Positions 46,424 through 54,680 of a stretch of DNA of 64,000 nt are shown one piece after another. The notes under the pieces are model-generated. The model worked only from the letters and a program-made list of their open reading frames with translations, was not told the DNA's origin and did not search any database. Within the stretch, counting starts at the first letter, position 1. Every line of letters begins with the position of its first letter. The stretch is from DASUPK01 sp963795665 (GTDB lineage Bacteria > Actinomycetota > Thermoleophilia > Solirubrobacterales > 70-9), in assembly GCA_963795665.1 (NCBI GenBank), contig CAWCIP010000022.1:18825-82824 (forward strand), given 5' to 3'. Both the position numbers and the translations under genes were made by a program.

Positions 46424-47434
46424 CTAGACCGACTCGGTTTGCGTCTGCAGCGACGGCGGGGCGTCGGCGCGGACGGCGGGCTGCTCGCCCTTGCGCACGC
46501 GCCGGCGGACCTTGACGTGCTCTGCGAGCACGTAGGAGCCGACGACCAGAATGCCGGCGAGCAGCTGGGCGCCGATCGTCTCCCAATACGAGTAGACCTC
46601 GAACCAGGTGCCCATCCAGGTCGGGACCGTGAACGGAGTGGGATGACTCGGGATCCAGCCGAGGTCCATGAAGGACAGCGCGGTGCCGCCGATCATCACC
46701 ATCAGCACGACGGCGACCAGGGCGCCGGTCATGATCAGCATCCGGCGGTAGGGGAGCTTGTGGTGCAGCCAGAAGGTGAGGACGCCGACCACCGCGGTGC
46801 AGGCGAGGCCGATCGCCACTCCCTCGAGCACGGTCGATGTGCCGCTCTGCAGCTGGAGGTTCTGGAGGAAGAGGACGACCTCGAAGCCCTCCCGGTAGAC
46901 GGTCGTGAAGCCGAGCGCGACCAGGCCGATCACCACCCAGGGGCCGGTCTGAGTGAGCAGCTTCTGACGCCGCTTGTGGTGGCGGCCGATCCAGTCGGAC
47001 CAGTAGACCTTGTGCACGAACCAGTTGAGCACGATGAGCAGGACCACGATCGCCAGGAAGCCGGTGATCGCCTCGAGCTTGGGCCCGAGTGGGGACGCGG
47101 CGTTGAGCACCGCCTGGACGACGAACCAGGTCACGACCGCCGCTCCGAAGGCAAGGATCGCTCCGGCGACCACGGGGCGGCGCTTCGACTTGTTCGTGCC
47201 GAGGAAGCTGGCGGTGACGGCGGCGAAGATCAGGATCGCCTCGAGTCCCTCTCGGAAGACGATCATCCCCGAGTTGAAGACCGCGGTGCCGTGGCTCATG
47301 TGCTGCTCGGTCGGATCGGCCGGGCCGGTGTGGGCGGTGGCCATCAGATAGACCAGCCCGGTGACCACGGCGAGGCCGCTGAGCCACCAGGCCAGGCGGG
47401 TGTAGGAACTCCTAGCGCTTTGGTCGGGCTTCAA
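46424..47434 (-). CDS. FTR1-family high-affinity iron permease
   Basis: 336 residues, seven membrane spans. The two iron-coordinating motifs are REGLE (61-65) and REGFE (181-185). FTR1 permeases import ferric iron supplied by a partner oxidase or binding protein, which is not in the window. The TTG at 47434 is preferred because a TAGGGT -10 lies nine bases upstream. Two tandem 14-bp palindromes overlap and follow that box, so a metal-responsive repressor is likely. Confidence 0.88.
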   Translation of the reverse strand: MKPDQSARSSYTRLAWWLSGLAVVTGLVYLMATAHTGPADPTEQHMSHGTAVFNSGMIVFREGLEAILIFAAVTASFLGTNKSKRRPVVAGAILAFGAAVVTWFVVQAVLNAASPLGPKLEAITGFLAIVVLLIVLNWFVHKVYWSDWIGRHHKRRQKLLTQTGPWVVIGLVALGFTTVYREGFEVVLFLQNLQLQSGTSTVLEGVAIGLACTAVVGVLTFWLHHKLPYRRMLIMTGALVAVVLMVMIGGTALSFMDLGWIPSHPTPFTVPTWMGTWFEVYSYWETIGAQLLAGILVVGSYVLAEHVKVRRRVRKGEQPAVRADAPPSLQTQTESV

Positions 47435-47436
47435 GG

Positions 47437-47475
47437 TTCGGGCACCCTAACAGATTCAAACTTAGGGGACCCTAA
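47437..47475 (-). promoter_or_regulatory. Tandem DtxR/IdeR-like operators before the iron permease
   Basis: TTAGGGGACCCTAA (47462-47475) is a perfect palindrome and TTCGGGCACCCTAA (47437-47450) a one-mismatch copy, 25 bp apart. The second overlaps the permease -10 box. Both resemble metal-dependent (DtxR/IdeR-class) repressor boxes. Iron repression of the permease is the natural prediction. Confidence 0.6.
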
Positions 47476-47536
47476 CCGGTCTTACCTATGGAACCTGGAG
47501 TGATACACCTGACGGATCCAACGAGAGGAGAGGGAA

Positions 47537-47929
47537 ATGTCAGAGGAGAACGTGGAGCTCATTCGCGGCTCCTACGCGGACTTCAACAGCGGCAACATCC
47601 CGGGGGTACTCGGGAGGCTCGCCGACGACGTGCAGTGGATCGAGCCCGGCGGCGGGAGCGCGCCCTCTGGGACGTTCAATGGCCCGGACGCGGTCGGGAA
47701 CGATGTGTTCTCGGCGGTGCCCGAGAAGTTCGACGAGTTCTCGGCCGAGCCGGCGGATTTCAAGGACGAGGGGGACCAGGTGATCGTCACGGGCCGCTTT
47801 GTGGGCAAGGCGAAGAGCGGCGCCGAGCTCGACGCGGCATTCGAGCACGACTACGAGGTCAAGGACGGCAAGGTCACCCGCATGGAGAACAAGCCGGACA
47901 TGGACGCCTGGGCAGCCGCCTGGAGTTGA
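47537..47929 (+). CDS. SnoaL/NTF2-like protein
   Basis: 130 residues. GAGGAGAGGGA precedes ATG 47537. NTF2 features: VELIRGSYADFNSGNIPGVLGRLADDVQWIEPGGG, VIVTGRFVGKAKSGAELDAAFEHDYEVKDGKVTRMENKPDMDAWAAAW. Most like the polyketide-cyclase-type SnoaL group. It is divergent from the iron permease and upstream of a MarR/MFS pair; no clear partner. Confidence 0.85.
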   Translation: MSEENVELIRGSYADFNSGNIPGVLGRLADDVQWIEPGGGSAPSGTFNGPDAVGNDVFSAVPEKFDEFSAEPADFKDEGDQVIVTGRFVGKAKSGAELDAAFEHDYEVKDGKVTRMENKPDMDAWAAAWS

Positions 47930-47939
47930 AGCAGCCGAG

Positions 47940-47973
47940 GTGATTCGCTAAGCTAATTAGCGAGGCGAATCAC
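47940..47973. promoter_or_regulatory. Nested palindromic operator before the MarR gene
   Basis: GTGATTCGC (47940-47948) pairs with GCGAATCAC (47965-47973), and inside it CGCTAA (47946-47951) pairs with TTAGCG (47957-47962). The operator ends one base before the TTG start, so autorepression by the MarR protein is likely. Confidence 0.65.
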
Positions 47974-47974
47974 T

Positions 47975-48424
47975 TTGGGACAGAGAACAGCACCAGCAGA
48001 GGAAGCACCGCAGACGGAGGAGGAGCTCGCTCCGAGGTTGCGTTGGGCGATTGCCCGGATGGCCAGGCGACTCCGCCAGGAGGCGGGCACCGACCTCGGT
48101 CCATCGCAGGTCGCCGCGCTCGCCACGATCGAGCGGCACGGGCCGCTGTCGCCGAGCGAGGTCGCCGAGTGGGAGCGGATCAAGCGCCCAACGGCGACGC
48201 GGATCGTCGGTCACCTCGAGCGGGCCGGAATGGTGGAGCGAGTCAAGGACCCGGAGGATGGACGCGCCTCGATCCTGACCGTGACCACAAAGGGGAGGGC
48301 GCTGCTCAAGCGCCTGCGCGAGCGGAAGACCGCATATCTGGCCAGGCGTCTCGCCGTGATGGACGCAGAGGACCGCCGCACGCTCGAGCGTGCCGCCGAG
48401 CTGCTGGAGGGGATGCTCGAGTGA
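47975..48424 (+). CDS. MarR-family regulator (with MFS transporter)
   Basis: 149 residues from TTG 47975. Winged helix: LGPSQVAALATIERHGPLSPSEVAEWERIKRPTATRIVGHLERAGMVERVKDPEDGRASILTVTTKGRALL. Its stop overlaps the GTG of the MFS gene (GTGA), so the two are translationally coupled. A nested palindrome covers its promoter region, suggesting autoregulation and repression of the exporter. Confidence 0.88.
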   Translation: MGQRTAPAEEAPQTEEELAPRLRWAIARMARRLRQEAGTDLGPSQVAALATIERHGPLSPSEVAEWERIKRPTATRIVGHLERAGMVERVKDPEDGRASILTVTTKGRALLKRLRERKTAYLARRLAVMDAEDRRTLERAAELLEGMLE

Positions 48425-49660
48425 CGGAGGCACTCGGACGCTCCTTCGCCAGCCTCAGCATCCCGAACTTCCGCCGCTACTTCGCCGGCCAGCTCGTCTC
48501 GCTGTCCGGCAACTGGATGCAGATGATCGCCGAGATGTGGTTGGTCCTCTCTCTGACCGGCAGCGGGCTGGCGGTCGGCGTGACCACCGCGCTGCAGTTC
48601 CTGCCGATGCTGGTCTTCGGGGCGTGGGGCGGGCTGATCGCCGACCGCGTGCCGAAGCGGCGCCTCCTTCTCCTCACGCAGGGGCTCCACATGATCGCCC
48701 CGCTGACGATGCTCGCTCTCGCTGCGGAAGGCGCCCTCCTGCCCTGGATGGTGTTCGGCCTGGTCTTCGTCCGCGGTTGCGTCAATGCCGTCGACTACCC
48801 GACGCGCCAGGCGTTCGTGATGGAGATGGTGGGCAGCGACCGGGTGGTCAACGCCGTCAGCCTGAACAGCGTCCTGGTCCACAGCGCGCGCGTGATCGGC
48901 CCGGCGTTCGCCGGTGTCCTGATCGCGACCGTCGGCGTCGAGCCGTGCTTCGCCATCAACGCCGCGAGCTTCGCCTTCATGATCTGGGTGCTCGCCGGGA
49001 TGGACACCGAGCGGCTGCAGCCCGCGGAGGTGGCGAGGCGGGAGCCCGGGGCGGTGCGCGCCGGTCTGCGCTACGTCCGCCGCGAGCCGGAGCTCTGGAT
49101 CCCGCTGGGACTGATGGCGATCGTGGGGACCCTCGGCTACAACTTCCAGGCCGTCCTGCCGCTGCTCGCGCGGTTCACCTTCGACGGCGGCGCCTCGACC
49201 TACGCCGTTCTCGTCGCCGCGATGGGGCTCGGCGCGATCGTCGGCGCGCTGAGTCAACGGAGCGCGCGGCTTCGTCACCCCGATGCTGCTCGTCGGCGCC
49301 GCGCTCGTCTTCGGAGTCCTCTCCTTGCTGGCCGCCGGCGCGCCCACGCTTGCGCTCGAGATCGCAGCGCTCGCGCCACTGGGCGCGGCCACGGTCACAC
49401 TCGCCGCGAGCGTCAACTCGTCGCTGCAGCTCGCCTCGGAGCCCAGCATGCGCGGCCGGGTGATGGCCCTCTACTCGATCGTCTTCCTCGGCTCGACGCC
49501 GATCGGCGGCCCGCTCTCGGGCTGGCTCTCGGAGGCGGTCGATCCGCGGGCCGCGCTGGTGATGGGCGGGGTCGCCGCGATCGCCGGAGCGCTGTTCGCC
49601 AGGATCGCCTTCGACCGGGTCGCGCGCATTCCGCTCGACGCGACGCCGCATCCGGCCTAG
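48421..49660 (+). CDS. MFS transporter, EntS/enterobactin-exporter-like (one frameshift)
   Basis: Starts GTG 48421, overlapping the marR stop. Residues FASLSIPNFRRYFAGQLVSLSGNWMQMIAEMWLVLSLTGSG-GVTTALQFLPMLVFGAWGGLIADRVPKRRLLLLTQ are the DHA3 (EntS-like) signature. At about 49,265 coding moves to the next frame (MLLVGAALVFGVLSLL...RGRVMALYSIVFLGSTPIGGPLSGWLSEAVDPR), where motif GxPxGGPLxGW continues. About 412 residues in total. Likely exports a siderophore or drug; the frameshift is probably a sequence error. Confidence 0.85.
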
Positions 49661-49701
49661 GGCCGCAACGCCGACGACGATGAGTCTTCGTCTCGCGATC
49701 G

Positions 49702-49717
49702 GTCACTAGCTAGTGAC
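49702..49717. promoter_or_regulatory. Perfect 16-bp palindrome
   Basis: GTCACTAGCTAGTGAC. It lies 30 bp before a small ORF and 99 bp before the DHFR-like gene, in the position of a repressor operator. Sequence is typical of TetR/PadR/MarR-type sites. Confidence 0.55.
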
Positions 49718-49747
49718 AGGGCAGACTGCAGAAGGTAGGAGAGCCCG

Positions 49748-49822
49748 ATGTCAAGCTCAATGGTGAACGTCATCGCGATCATCGTCCGTCGCTCCGGTGC
49801 GACGAGCTCGAAGCCATGCTGA
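49748..49822 (+). CDS. Possible leader peptide overlapping the DHFR-like gene
   Basis: 24 codons (MSSSMVNVIAIIVRRSGATS and KPC) with GGTAGGAGAG about nine bases upstream of ATG 49748. Its TGA (49820-49822) overlaps the ATGCTGA at the start of the next gene, so translation of one would feed into the other. Too short to judge on composition. Confidence 0.4.
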   Translation: MSSSMVNVIAIIVRRSGATSSKPC

Positions 49823-50412
49823 TCTACTCGATGAGCGTCTCGGTGGACGGCTATATCGCCGACCGCGAGGGCAGGTTCGAGTGGACCGCCCCCAGCGAGG
49901 AGCTGTTTCGCTTCCACCTCGAGCAGGTACGCGAGCTCGGCGGCTATCTGTTGGGCCGCAGGCTCTACGAGACGATGCTGGTGTGGGAGACGGATCCGTC
50001 GATGCGGGACAACGAGCTCGGGGATCCTCGAGCGCCAGTTCCAGCAGAAGCGGCGGCCGCGTTCGCCGAGGTCTGGTGCGCGATCCCGAAGGTCGTCTTC
50101 AGCCGCACGCTCGGCAGCGTCCAGGGCAACGCCCGGCTCGCCGAGGCGTCGGTGGCCGAGGAGGTTGCTGCAGCGCTCGACGCGACTGACAAGGACGTCT
50201 CGATCGGCGGCGCCGGCCTGGCCGCGGCGGCGATCGAGCTCGGCCTCGTCGACGAGCTGCGCATGTTCCGCAATCCGGTCGTCGTCGGTGACGGCACGCC
50301 CTTCCTGCCGCCGGTCGCCGAAGACGTCCCGCTGGACCTGATCGAGACCAGGACGTTCGGCTCGCGCGTGATCTACGAGCGCTACAGGCGCGCACGCGAT
50401 GAGTCGGACTGA
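49816..50412 (+). CDS. Dihydrofolate-reductase-like (RibD C-terminal) protein
   Basis: 198 residues. LIYSMSVSVDGYIADREGRFEWTAP at the N-terminus, GGYLLGRRLYETM, SIGGAGLAAAAIELGLVDELRMFRNPVVVGDGTPFLPP and the terminal RVIYERYRR are typical of the RibD_C/DHFR-fold 'dihydrofolate reductase family' proteins of actinobacteria. They are NADPH-type reductases of unknown substrates, often with FAD- or deazaflavin-dependent enzymes. The gene may be coupled to a short upstream ORF. Confidence 0.85.
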   Translation: MLIYSMSVSVDGYIADREGRFEWTAPSEELFRFHLEQVRELGGYLLGRRLYETMLVWETDPSMRDNELGDPRAPVPAEAAAAFAEVWCAIPKVVFSRTLGSVQGNARLAEASVAEEVAAALDATDKDVSIGGAGLAAAAIELGLVDELRMFRNPVVVGDGTPFLPPVAEDVPLDLIETRTFGSRVIYERYRRARDESD

Positions 50413-50467
50413 TGCCGCCGTCGACTCCGACGTGGTCGACGGCCTGACAGGAGGCCACCGGCTGGCG

Positions 50468-50473
50468 TAGAGT
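50468..50473 (+). promoter_or_regulatory. -10 box TAGAGT, ten bases before ATG 50484
   Basis: Leaderless-type arrangement for the FAD-linked oxidase. Confidence 0.4.
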
Positions 50474-50483
50474 GCGCGCCGCG

Positions 50484-51833
50484 ATGGCGGATCTCTCAAT
50501 CCGGGGGCGTGTGGCGACGCCGAGCGACTCGGACTGGGACGAGTCGCGACAGGCGTGGAACCTGGCCGCCGACCAGCAGCCGTCCGCGGTGGCATTCGTG
50601 GAGAGCGCCGATGACGTCGCGAAGGTGATCGCCTTCGCCCGGGCGAACGGCCAGCGGGTGGCCGGCCAGGGGACCGGTCACGGTGCCGTGGCTCTGCCCG
50701 CGCTCGACGACGTGATCCTGATCAAGACCGAGCACATGCGCGGCGTCGACATCGAGGGGGACAAGGCGCGCGTCGAGGCCGGTGCGCTGGCAGAGGACGT
50801 CGGCCGGGCCGCACACGAGAAGGAAATGTCCTCGATGCCGGGCACCTCACCCAACGTGGGGGTCGTTGGGTACACCCTCGGCGGTGGCCTGAGCTGGCTC
50901 GGGCGCAAGTACGGCTGGGCGTGCAACAGGGTGAGCGCGATCGAGCTGGTGACGGCCGACGGTGAGGCCCGCACGGTCGATGCCGAGAGCGACCCGGATC
51001 TCTTCTGGGCTCTGCGCGGCGGCGGAGGCGGATACGCGATCGTCACCGCACTGCACATCGAGCTACTGCCGGTCTCAGAGGCTTACGCGGGAGTCCTGCT
51101 CTTCCCGGCCGACGTTGGGGCCGACGCGGTGCGCAGCTATCGCGATTGGACGGCGACCCTCCCGGATGAGGTCGGGAGCATGTTGCGCTTCCTCAACCTC
51201 CCCCCGATCCCCGACGTCCCTGAGCCGCTCCGCGGCAAGAACCTCCTCGCGATCTTCGCGACCTGCATCGGCACCCAGGAGGAGGGAGAAGCGGCGATCG
51301 CGCCGCTGCGCGAGATCGGCGAGCCGGTGATGGACACCTTCGGACATGTCCCCACGCCGGACCTCACGCGGATAGCCATGGATCCCGAGCCCCCGGTGCC
51401 GGGCCTCGGCCATCACGCGGTCCTGAACGAGCTGCCGGACGACGCGATCGACGCGTTCGTCGGGGTGAGCGGGCCCGACTCGGGTTCACCTCTTCTGGTG
51501 GCGGAGCTCCGCCATCTGGGAGGGGCGCTCGGGCGGCCGGCCGAGAACGGCGGCGCGATGGACAAGCTCGACGGCGAGTACCTGCTGCTCGGGATCGGGA
51601 TGTTGATGGATCCCGCGATGCGTGAGCCGATCACTGGCGCGCTCGACGGCCTCACCGATGCGATGAGGTCCTGGGCGGCGCCGGGCGGCTACTTCAATTA
51701 CGCGGAGCGCCCCTGCGACGTCGACGCGATCCTTCCGGCGGCGACCTGCGAGCGGCTCGCGCACGTGAAGCGCAGCTGGGACCCCGACGACCTGATCCTG
51801 GCCAACCACGCGGTCGCGCTGGCGACCGCTTAG
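50484..51833 (+). CDS. FAD-linked oxidase (PCMH/BBE family)
   Basis: 449 residues. The N-terminal FAD-binding part has SAVAFVESADDVAKVIAFARANGQRVAGQGTGHGAVAL (the His is the usual site of covalent FAD attachment) and NVGVVGYTLGGGLSWLGRKYGWACNRVSAIELVTADGE. The C-terminus (AAPGGYFNYAERPCDVDAILPAATCERLAHVKRSWDPDDLILANHAV) is the berberine-bridge-enzyme-like BBE domain. These enzymes oxidise sugars, alcohols or alkaloids with oxygen. Upstream is a DHFR-like reductase, downstream a convergent hydrolase. Confidence 0.88.
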   Translation: MADLSIRGRVATPSDSDWDESRQAWNLAADQQPSAVAFVESADDVAKVIAFARANGQRVAGQGTGHGAVALPALDDVILIKTEHMRGVDIEGDKARVEAGALAEDVGRAAHEKEMSSMPGTSPNVGVVGYTLGGGLSWLGRKYGWACNRVSAIELVTADGEARTVDAESDPDLFWALRGGGGGYAIVTALHIELLPVSEAYAGVLLFPADVGADAVRSYRDWTATLPDEVGSMLRFLNLPPIPDVPEPLRGKNLLAIFATCIGTQEEGEAAIAPLREIGEPVMDTFGHVPTPDLTRIAMDPEPPVPGLGHHAVLNELPDDAIDAFVGVSGPDSGSPLLVAELRHLGGALGRPAENGGAMDKLDGEYLLLGIGMLMDPAMREPITGALDGLTDAMRSWAAPGGYFNYAERPCDVDAILPAATCERLAHVKRSWDPDDLILANHAVALATA

Positions 51834-51836
51834 GGT

Positions 51837-52766
51837 CTAGACGCCGAGTCTCTGCCGGCGCGGCGAGCGCGCACCGACGATCTGACCCCACTCGGAGTCC
51901 TCGATCAGGCCAGGCTCGGTCGAGTCGAGCCAATCGAGCAGCGCATCGGCCAAACCGTCTGGATCCTCGATGTTCGGGAAGTGAGCCGCCTTCGGCAGGG
52001 TGACGAAGCGGCTGTTGGGAATGCGCTCATGTGCGGCGAGCCCGTGCTGGATCGGAATGGTGTTGTCGCGCTCGCCCCAGACGATCAGCGTGGGCAGCTC
52101 CCCGAGCAGGTAGAGGCGGTCCATGGCGCTGACGTGCTGGCCGCGCACGTCGATCACCGCGCGCAGCGTCTGCAGGAAGGCCCGCCGGGCGGCGGCTTCC
52201 TGGAGAGGCCGCATGGCGCGAGCGACGGCCTGCAGATAGACGCCCTTGCGGCTGCCTCGCGCTCGCATGCGCTCGCCCGCACCCTCGATCGCCGAGCGAA
52301 CCCGGCGATTTGCGACCAGCCAGATCCCGGCGGCTGCCCCGGGCAGGGCTGCCCCGCGCAGCAGGGGCCCCACCTCGTGGCCCAGGCCGCCGCTGGAGAT
52401 CAGAGCAAGGCGCTCGACGCGCTGGGGGAATTGGTAGAAGAACTGCATCGCGATCCCGCCGCCCAGGGAGTGGCCCACGACGGTGGCGCGCTCGATCCCG
52501 ATGGTCGTGAGCAGGTCCCTGATGCTGCAGGCGTGGGCACCGAGGGAGTAATCGCCTCGGACCGCGGCGGAGTCGCCATGGCCGAGCAGGTCCGGGGCCA
52601 CGACCGTGTAGCGGTCGGCGAGCTGCAACGCCACCCTCTCCCAGTGCCGGGAGGAGTTGACCATCCCGTGGATCAGGACGACTGGCGGCCCATCGCCGGC
52701 GATCCGGTAGATGACGCGGTGGCCGTGGAGCTCGATTTCCCACTCGTCGAAGATCAGGGACGACAT
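51837..52766 (-). CDS. Alpha/beta-fold hydrolase
   Basis: 309 residues from ATG 52766. Oxyanion loop HGMVNSSRHWERVA, nucleophile GHSLGGG, acid WGERDNTIPI and base KAAHFPN. The family covers esterases, epoxide hydrolases and haloalkane dehalogenases; the cap has no tryptophan halide site, so an ester or lactone substrate is more likely. A leaderless TAGTGT precedes the start, and a long terminator-like hairpin lies 46 bp upstream. Confidence 0.85.
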   Translation of the reverse strand: MSSLIFDEWEIELHGHRVIYRIAGDGPPVVLIHGMVNSSRHWERVALQLADRYTVVAPDLLGHGDSAAVRGDYSLGAHACSIRDLLTTIGIERATVVGHSLGGGIAMQFFYQFPQRVERLALISSGGLGHEVGPLLRGAALPGAAAGIWLVANRRVRSAIEGAGERMRARGSRKGVYLQAVARAMRPLQEAAARRAFLQTLRAVIDVRGQHVSAMDRLYLLGELPTLIVWGERDNTIPIQHGLAAHERIPNSRFVTLPKAAHFPNIEDPDGLADALLDWLDSTEPGLIEDSEWGQIVGARSPRRQRLGV

Positions 52767-52772
52767 GCCCAG

Positions 52773-52778
52773 ACACTA
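52773..52778 (-). promoter_or_regulatory. -10 box TAGTGT (minus strand), six bases before ATG 52766
   Basis: Leaderless-type arrangement. Confidence 0.45.
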
Positions 52779-52811
52779 CGGCTTCGCAGCGAGCGGGCTT
52801 GTGGCCCTTAC

Positions 52812-52846
52812 AAAGACCGGCCGCCAATCCTTGGCGGCCGGTCTTT
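52812..52846. terminator. Very strong bidirectional hairpin
   Basis: AAAGACCGGCCGCCAA pairs perfectly with TTGGCGGCCGGTCTTT across TCC. It sits downstream of the Ppx-like gene and upstream of the hydrolase, both on the minus strand, so it should stop readthrough between them. Confidence 0.75.
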
Positions 52847-53095
52847 ACAAACAGGCCCCGTCAGGACGGGCAGGGGTACGTCTCAGGGGCCTTACTTGGG
52901 GGGTATGTAGTGGATCCAGGCGACGGGAGGCGCCTTGCGGCAAACGCCCGGGTCCTATGGGTCGAGAGGCGGTGTTGGGCGTCCGGCCCAGCACCAATTC
53001 TCCCGACCACAGGAGTATCTAGCCAGCAATGCGCTGAGGCAATACCGAAAACTGGGGCGATCCCCGGAAGCGCTCCCATTTGGCCAATGGTTGGC

Positions 53096-54016
53096 TCAGG
53101 CGGGGGCCATCGCGGCTGAGAGCGCCGAGCCGTGCAGGATGTCGAGCTCCGAGACCTCGATCTCCTGGAGGCCGAACGCCCTCATCACCTGGACCAGGAT
53201 CACCGTCCCGGCGACGATGGTGGGCGCCCTGCCCGGATGGAGGCCGGGCACCCGCAGGCGCTCGCCGAGCGGAAGCGAGGAGAGCCGGCTGAGCATGCGC
53301 TGAATTCGCTGCATCCCCAGGCGGTAGCCGTGGACGCGGCCCGGGTCATAGGGTTCGAGCGCCTGGTCGATCGCCGCCAGAGAGGTGGGCGTTCCCGCGA
53401 CAGCGATCGCCCGAACGGGCTGGCCGTCGGGCTGGGCGGCGATTGCCCGGTCGATCAGGTTGCGGATGTCCGCGGCGAGGTCCTCGAGCTCGTGCGGATG
53501 CGGCGGGTCAGCGGTCAGGTGGCGCTCTGACTGCCGGATGGTGCCTGCCTGAAGCGAGGTGTGAAAGCCGACCTCGGTGCCGGAGCCGACGATCAGCTCG
53601 GTGGAGCCCCCGCCGATGTCGAAGACCAGCGTGGATCCCTGCTCGGTGCGGTGGGCGGTCGCGCCGAGATAGGTGAGGTGTGCCTCCTCCTCGCCGGTCA
53701 GCAGCCGGGCGTCGAGGTCGAAGCGCTCGCGCAGCTCCGCGATGAATGCCTCGCCGTTGACGGCGTCGCGCACAGCGCTGGTCGCGAACGCCATCGTCCG
53801 CTCCGCACACATCTCCTCGTAGCGAGCCTTGTAGTCCGCGATGACGCCGCAGACGTCGTCCACGGCGTCGGAGCAGATCAGGCCCGAATGGTCGACCCCG
53901 CGGCCCATGTTGGTGACGGTGGTGCGCCGCTCGACCTCATGGACGCCTGTGCCCTCGACGTCGGCAATCAGCAACCGGGTGGAATTGGTGCCGATATCGA
54001 CTACGGCAACGCGCAT
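53096..54016 (-). CDS. Ppx/GppA-family exopolyphosphatase/pppGpp hydrolase
   Basis: 306 residues from ATG 54016 (MRVAVVDIGTNSTRLLIADVEG); an in-frame ATG four codons upstream (54028) is also possible but sits too close to its GGAGG. Motifs: DIGTNSTR, FATSAVRDAVNG, LLTGEEEAHLTY, VFDIGGGSTELIVG and VAGTPTSLAAI. It hydrolyses polyphosphate or pppGpp. The short form (about 300 residues) lacks the C-terminal HD domain, as is normal in actinobacteria. Confidence 0.88.
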   Translation of the reverse strand: MRVAVVDIGTNSTRLLIADVEGTGVHEVERRTTVTNMGRGVDHSGLICSDAVDDVCGVIADYKARYEEMCAERTMAFATSAVRDAVNGEAFIAELRERFDLDARLLTGEEEAHLTYLGATAHRTEQGSTLVFDIGGGSTELIVGSGTEVGFHTSLQAGTIRQSERHLTADPPHPHELEDLAADIRNLIDRAIAAQPDGQPVRAIAVAGTPTSLAAIDQALEPYDPGRVHGYRLGMQRIQRMLSRLSSLPLGERLRVPGLHPGRAPTIVAGTVILVQVMRAFGLQEIEVSELDILHGSALSAAMAPA

Positions 54017-54120
54017 TCCGACATCCATGTCCTCCGGTCCCCGTTCAACGGGTGGCATCCTAGCGATGAGGGTCTGGTCGCGCGAAGCCCACACCCCGGA
54101 CGAGGTTCAGCCCAACCCTT

Positions 54121-54660
54121 CTAGCCCCCCTTGCGGAAGCCGAACAGCGCGGTGAACGTCTCCGCGCCCGAGTCGCCGCCTGCCATCGGCGAGCCGGAAG
54201 TCACGCCGACGCCAACCTGACGGAACCTGCGCGTCAGCAGGATGCCGCGGTGCTCCTGGCTATGCATCCATCCGCGGACGATGGCCCGCGGCGTGGCGCC
54301 CTTCTTGACCCCCCACTCGAGGGCCTCGCCGACGCCCCAGGCGGTGGCGCCGGCCGTATAGCCGGCGTTGACGGCGCGGGAGGCCGGGGTGCCGTCACCC
54401 TCGTGGGAGAAGAAATTCTGAGACACCATCGCGTTGGTATGCGACTGCGCCGCGGACAAGAGCGGAACGCTGCCGTGCACCGCTTTGCGATGGTGGCGTG
54501 CTCGCTGGCGGTTGATAAGGCAGGTCACCGCCGCTCGGGCCTGGTCGGTCGATTGTCTCGTCGGCTTCAGGTTCGCTCCGGCGCAGGCGCTCGCCTGCGA
54601 GGCTAGTACGGAGAGCAGTGCCGCTATTGCCAGAAAAACAGCTGTCGCTGTCTTGCGCAT
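54121..54660 (-). CDS. Secreted CAP-domain (SCP-like) protein
   Basis: 179 residues. Signal peptide (TAVFLAIAALLSVLASQASACA), then the CAP/PR-1 core: INRQRARHHRKAVHGSVPLLSAAQSHTNAMVSQNFFSHEGDGTPASRAVNAGYTAGATAWGVGEALEWG and RAIVRGWMHSQEHRGILLTRRFRQVGVGV. CAP proteins occur in cell-wall processes and stress. The leader carries a c-di-AMP riboswitch, which in actinobacteria often controls wall hydrolases such as Rpf. Confidence 0.88.
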   Translation of the reverse strand: MRKTATAVFLAIAALLSVLASQASACAGANLKPTRQSTDQARAAVTCLINRQRARHHRKAVHGSVPLLSAAQSHTNAMVSQNFFSHEGDGTPASRAVNAGYTAGATAWGVGEALEWGVKKGATPRAIVRGWMHSQEHRGILLTRRFRQVGVGVTSGSPMAGGDSGAETFTALFGFRKGG

Positions 54661-54680
54661 TCGGACCTCTCTGTCTTTTG

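Larger units (their letters stand above)
52767..53095. other. 329-bp structured intergenic region without a gene
   Basis: No coding potential is apparent on either strand. It contains a 16-bp perfect hairpin (52812-52846), CCGTC/GACGG nested in AGGCCCC/GGGGCCT, and GTGTTGGGC/GCCCAGCAC farther along. This density of stems is unusual and the segment could be a non-coding RNA or a multi-part leader; I could not match it to 5S, SRP, RNase P, tmRNA or 6S. Confidence 0.4.

Noticed and set aside
52900..53060. 5S rRNA-like or SRP-like RNA in the intergenic segment
   Set aside because: A short GGCAAACGCCCGGGTCC stretch superficially resembles 5S, but the rest of neither consensus fits.
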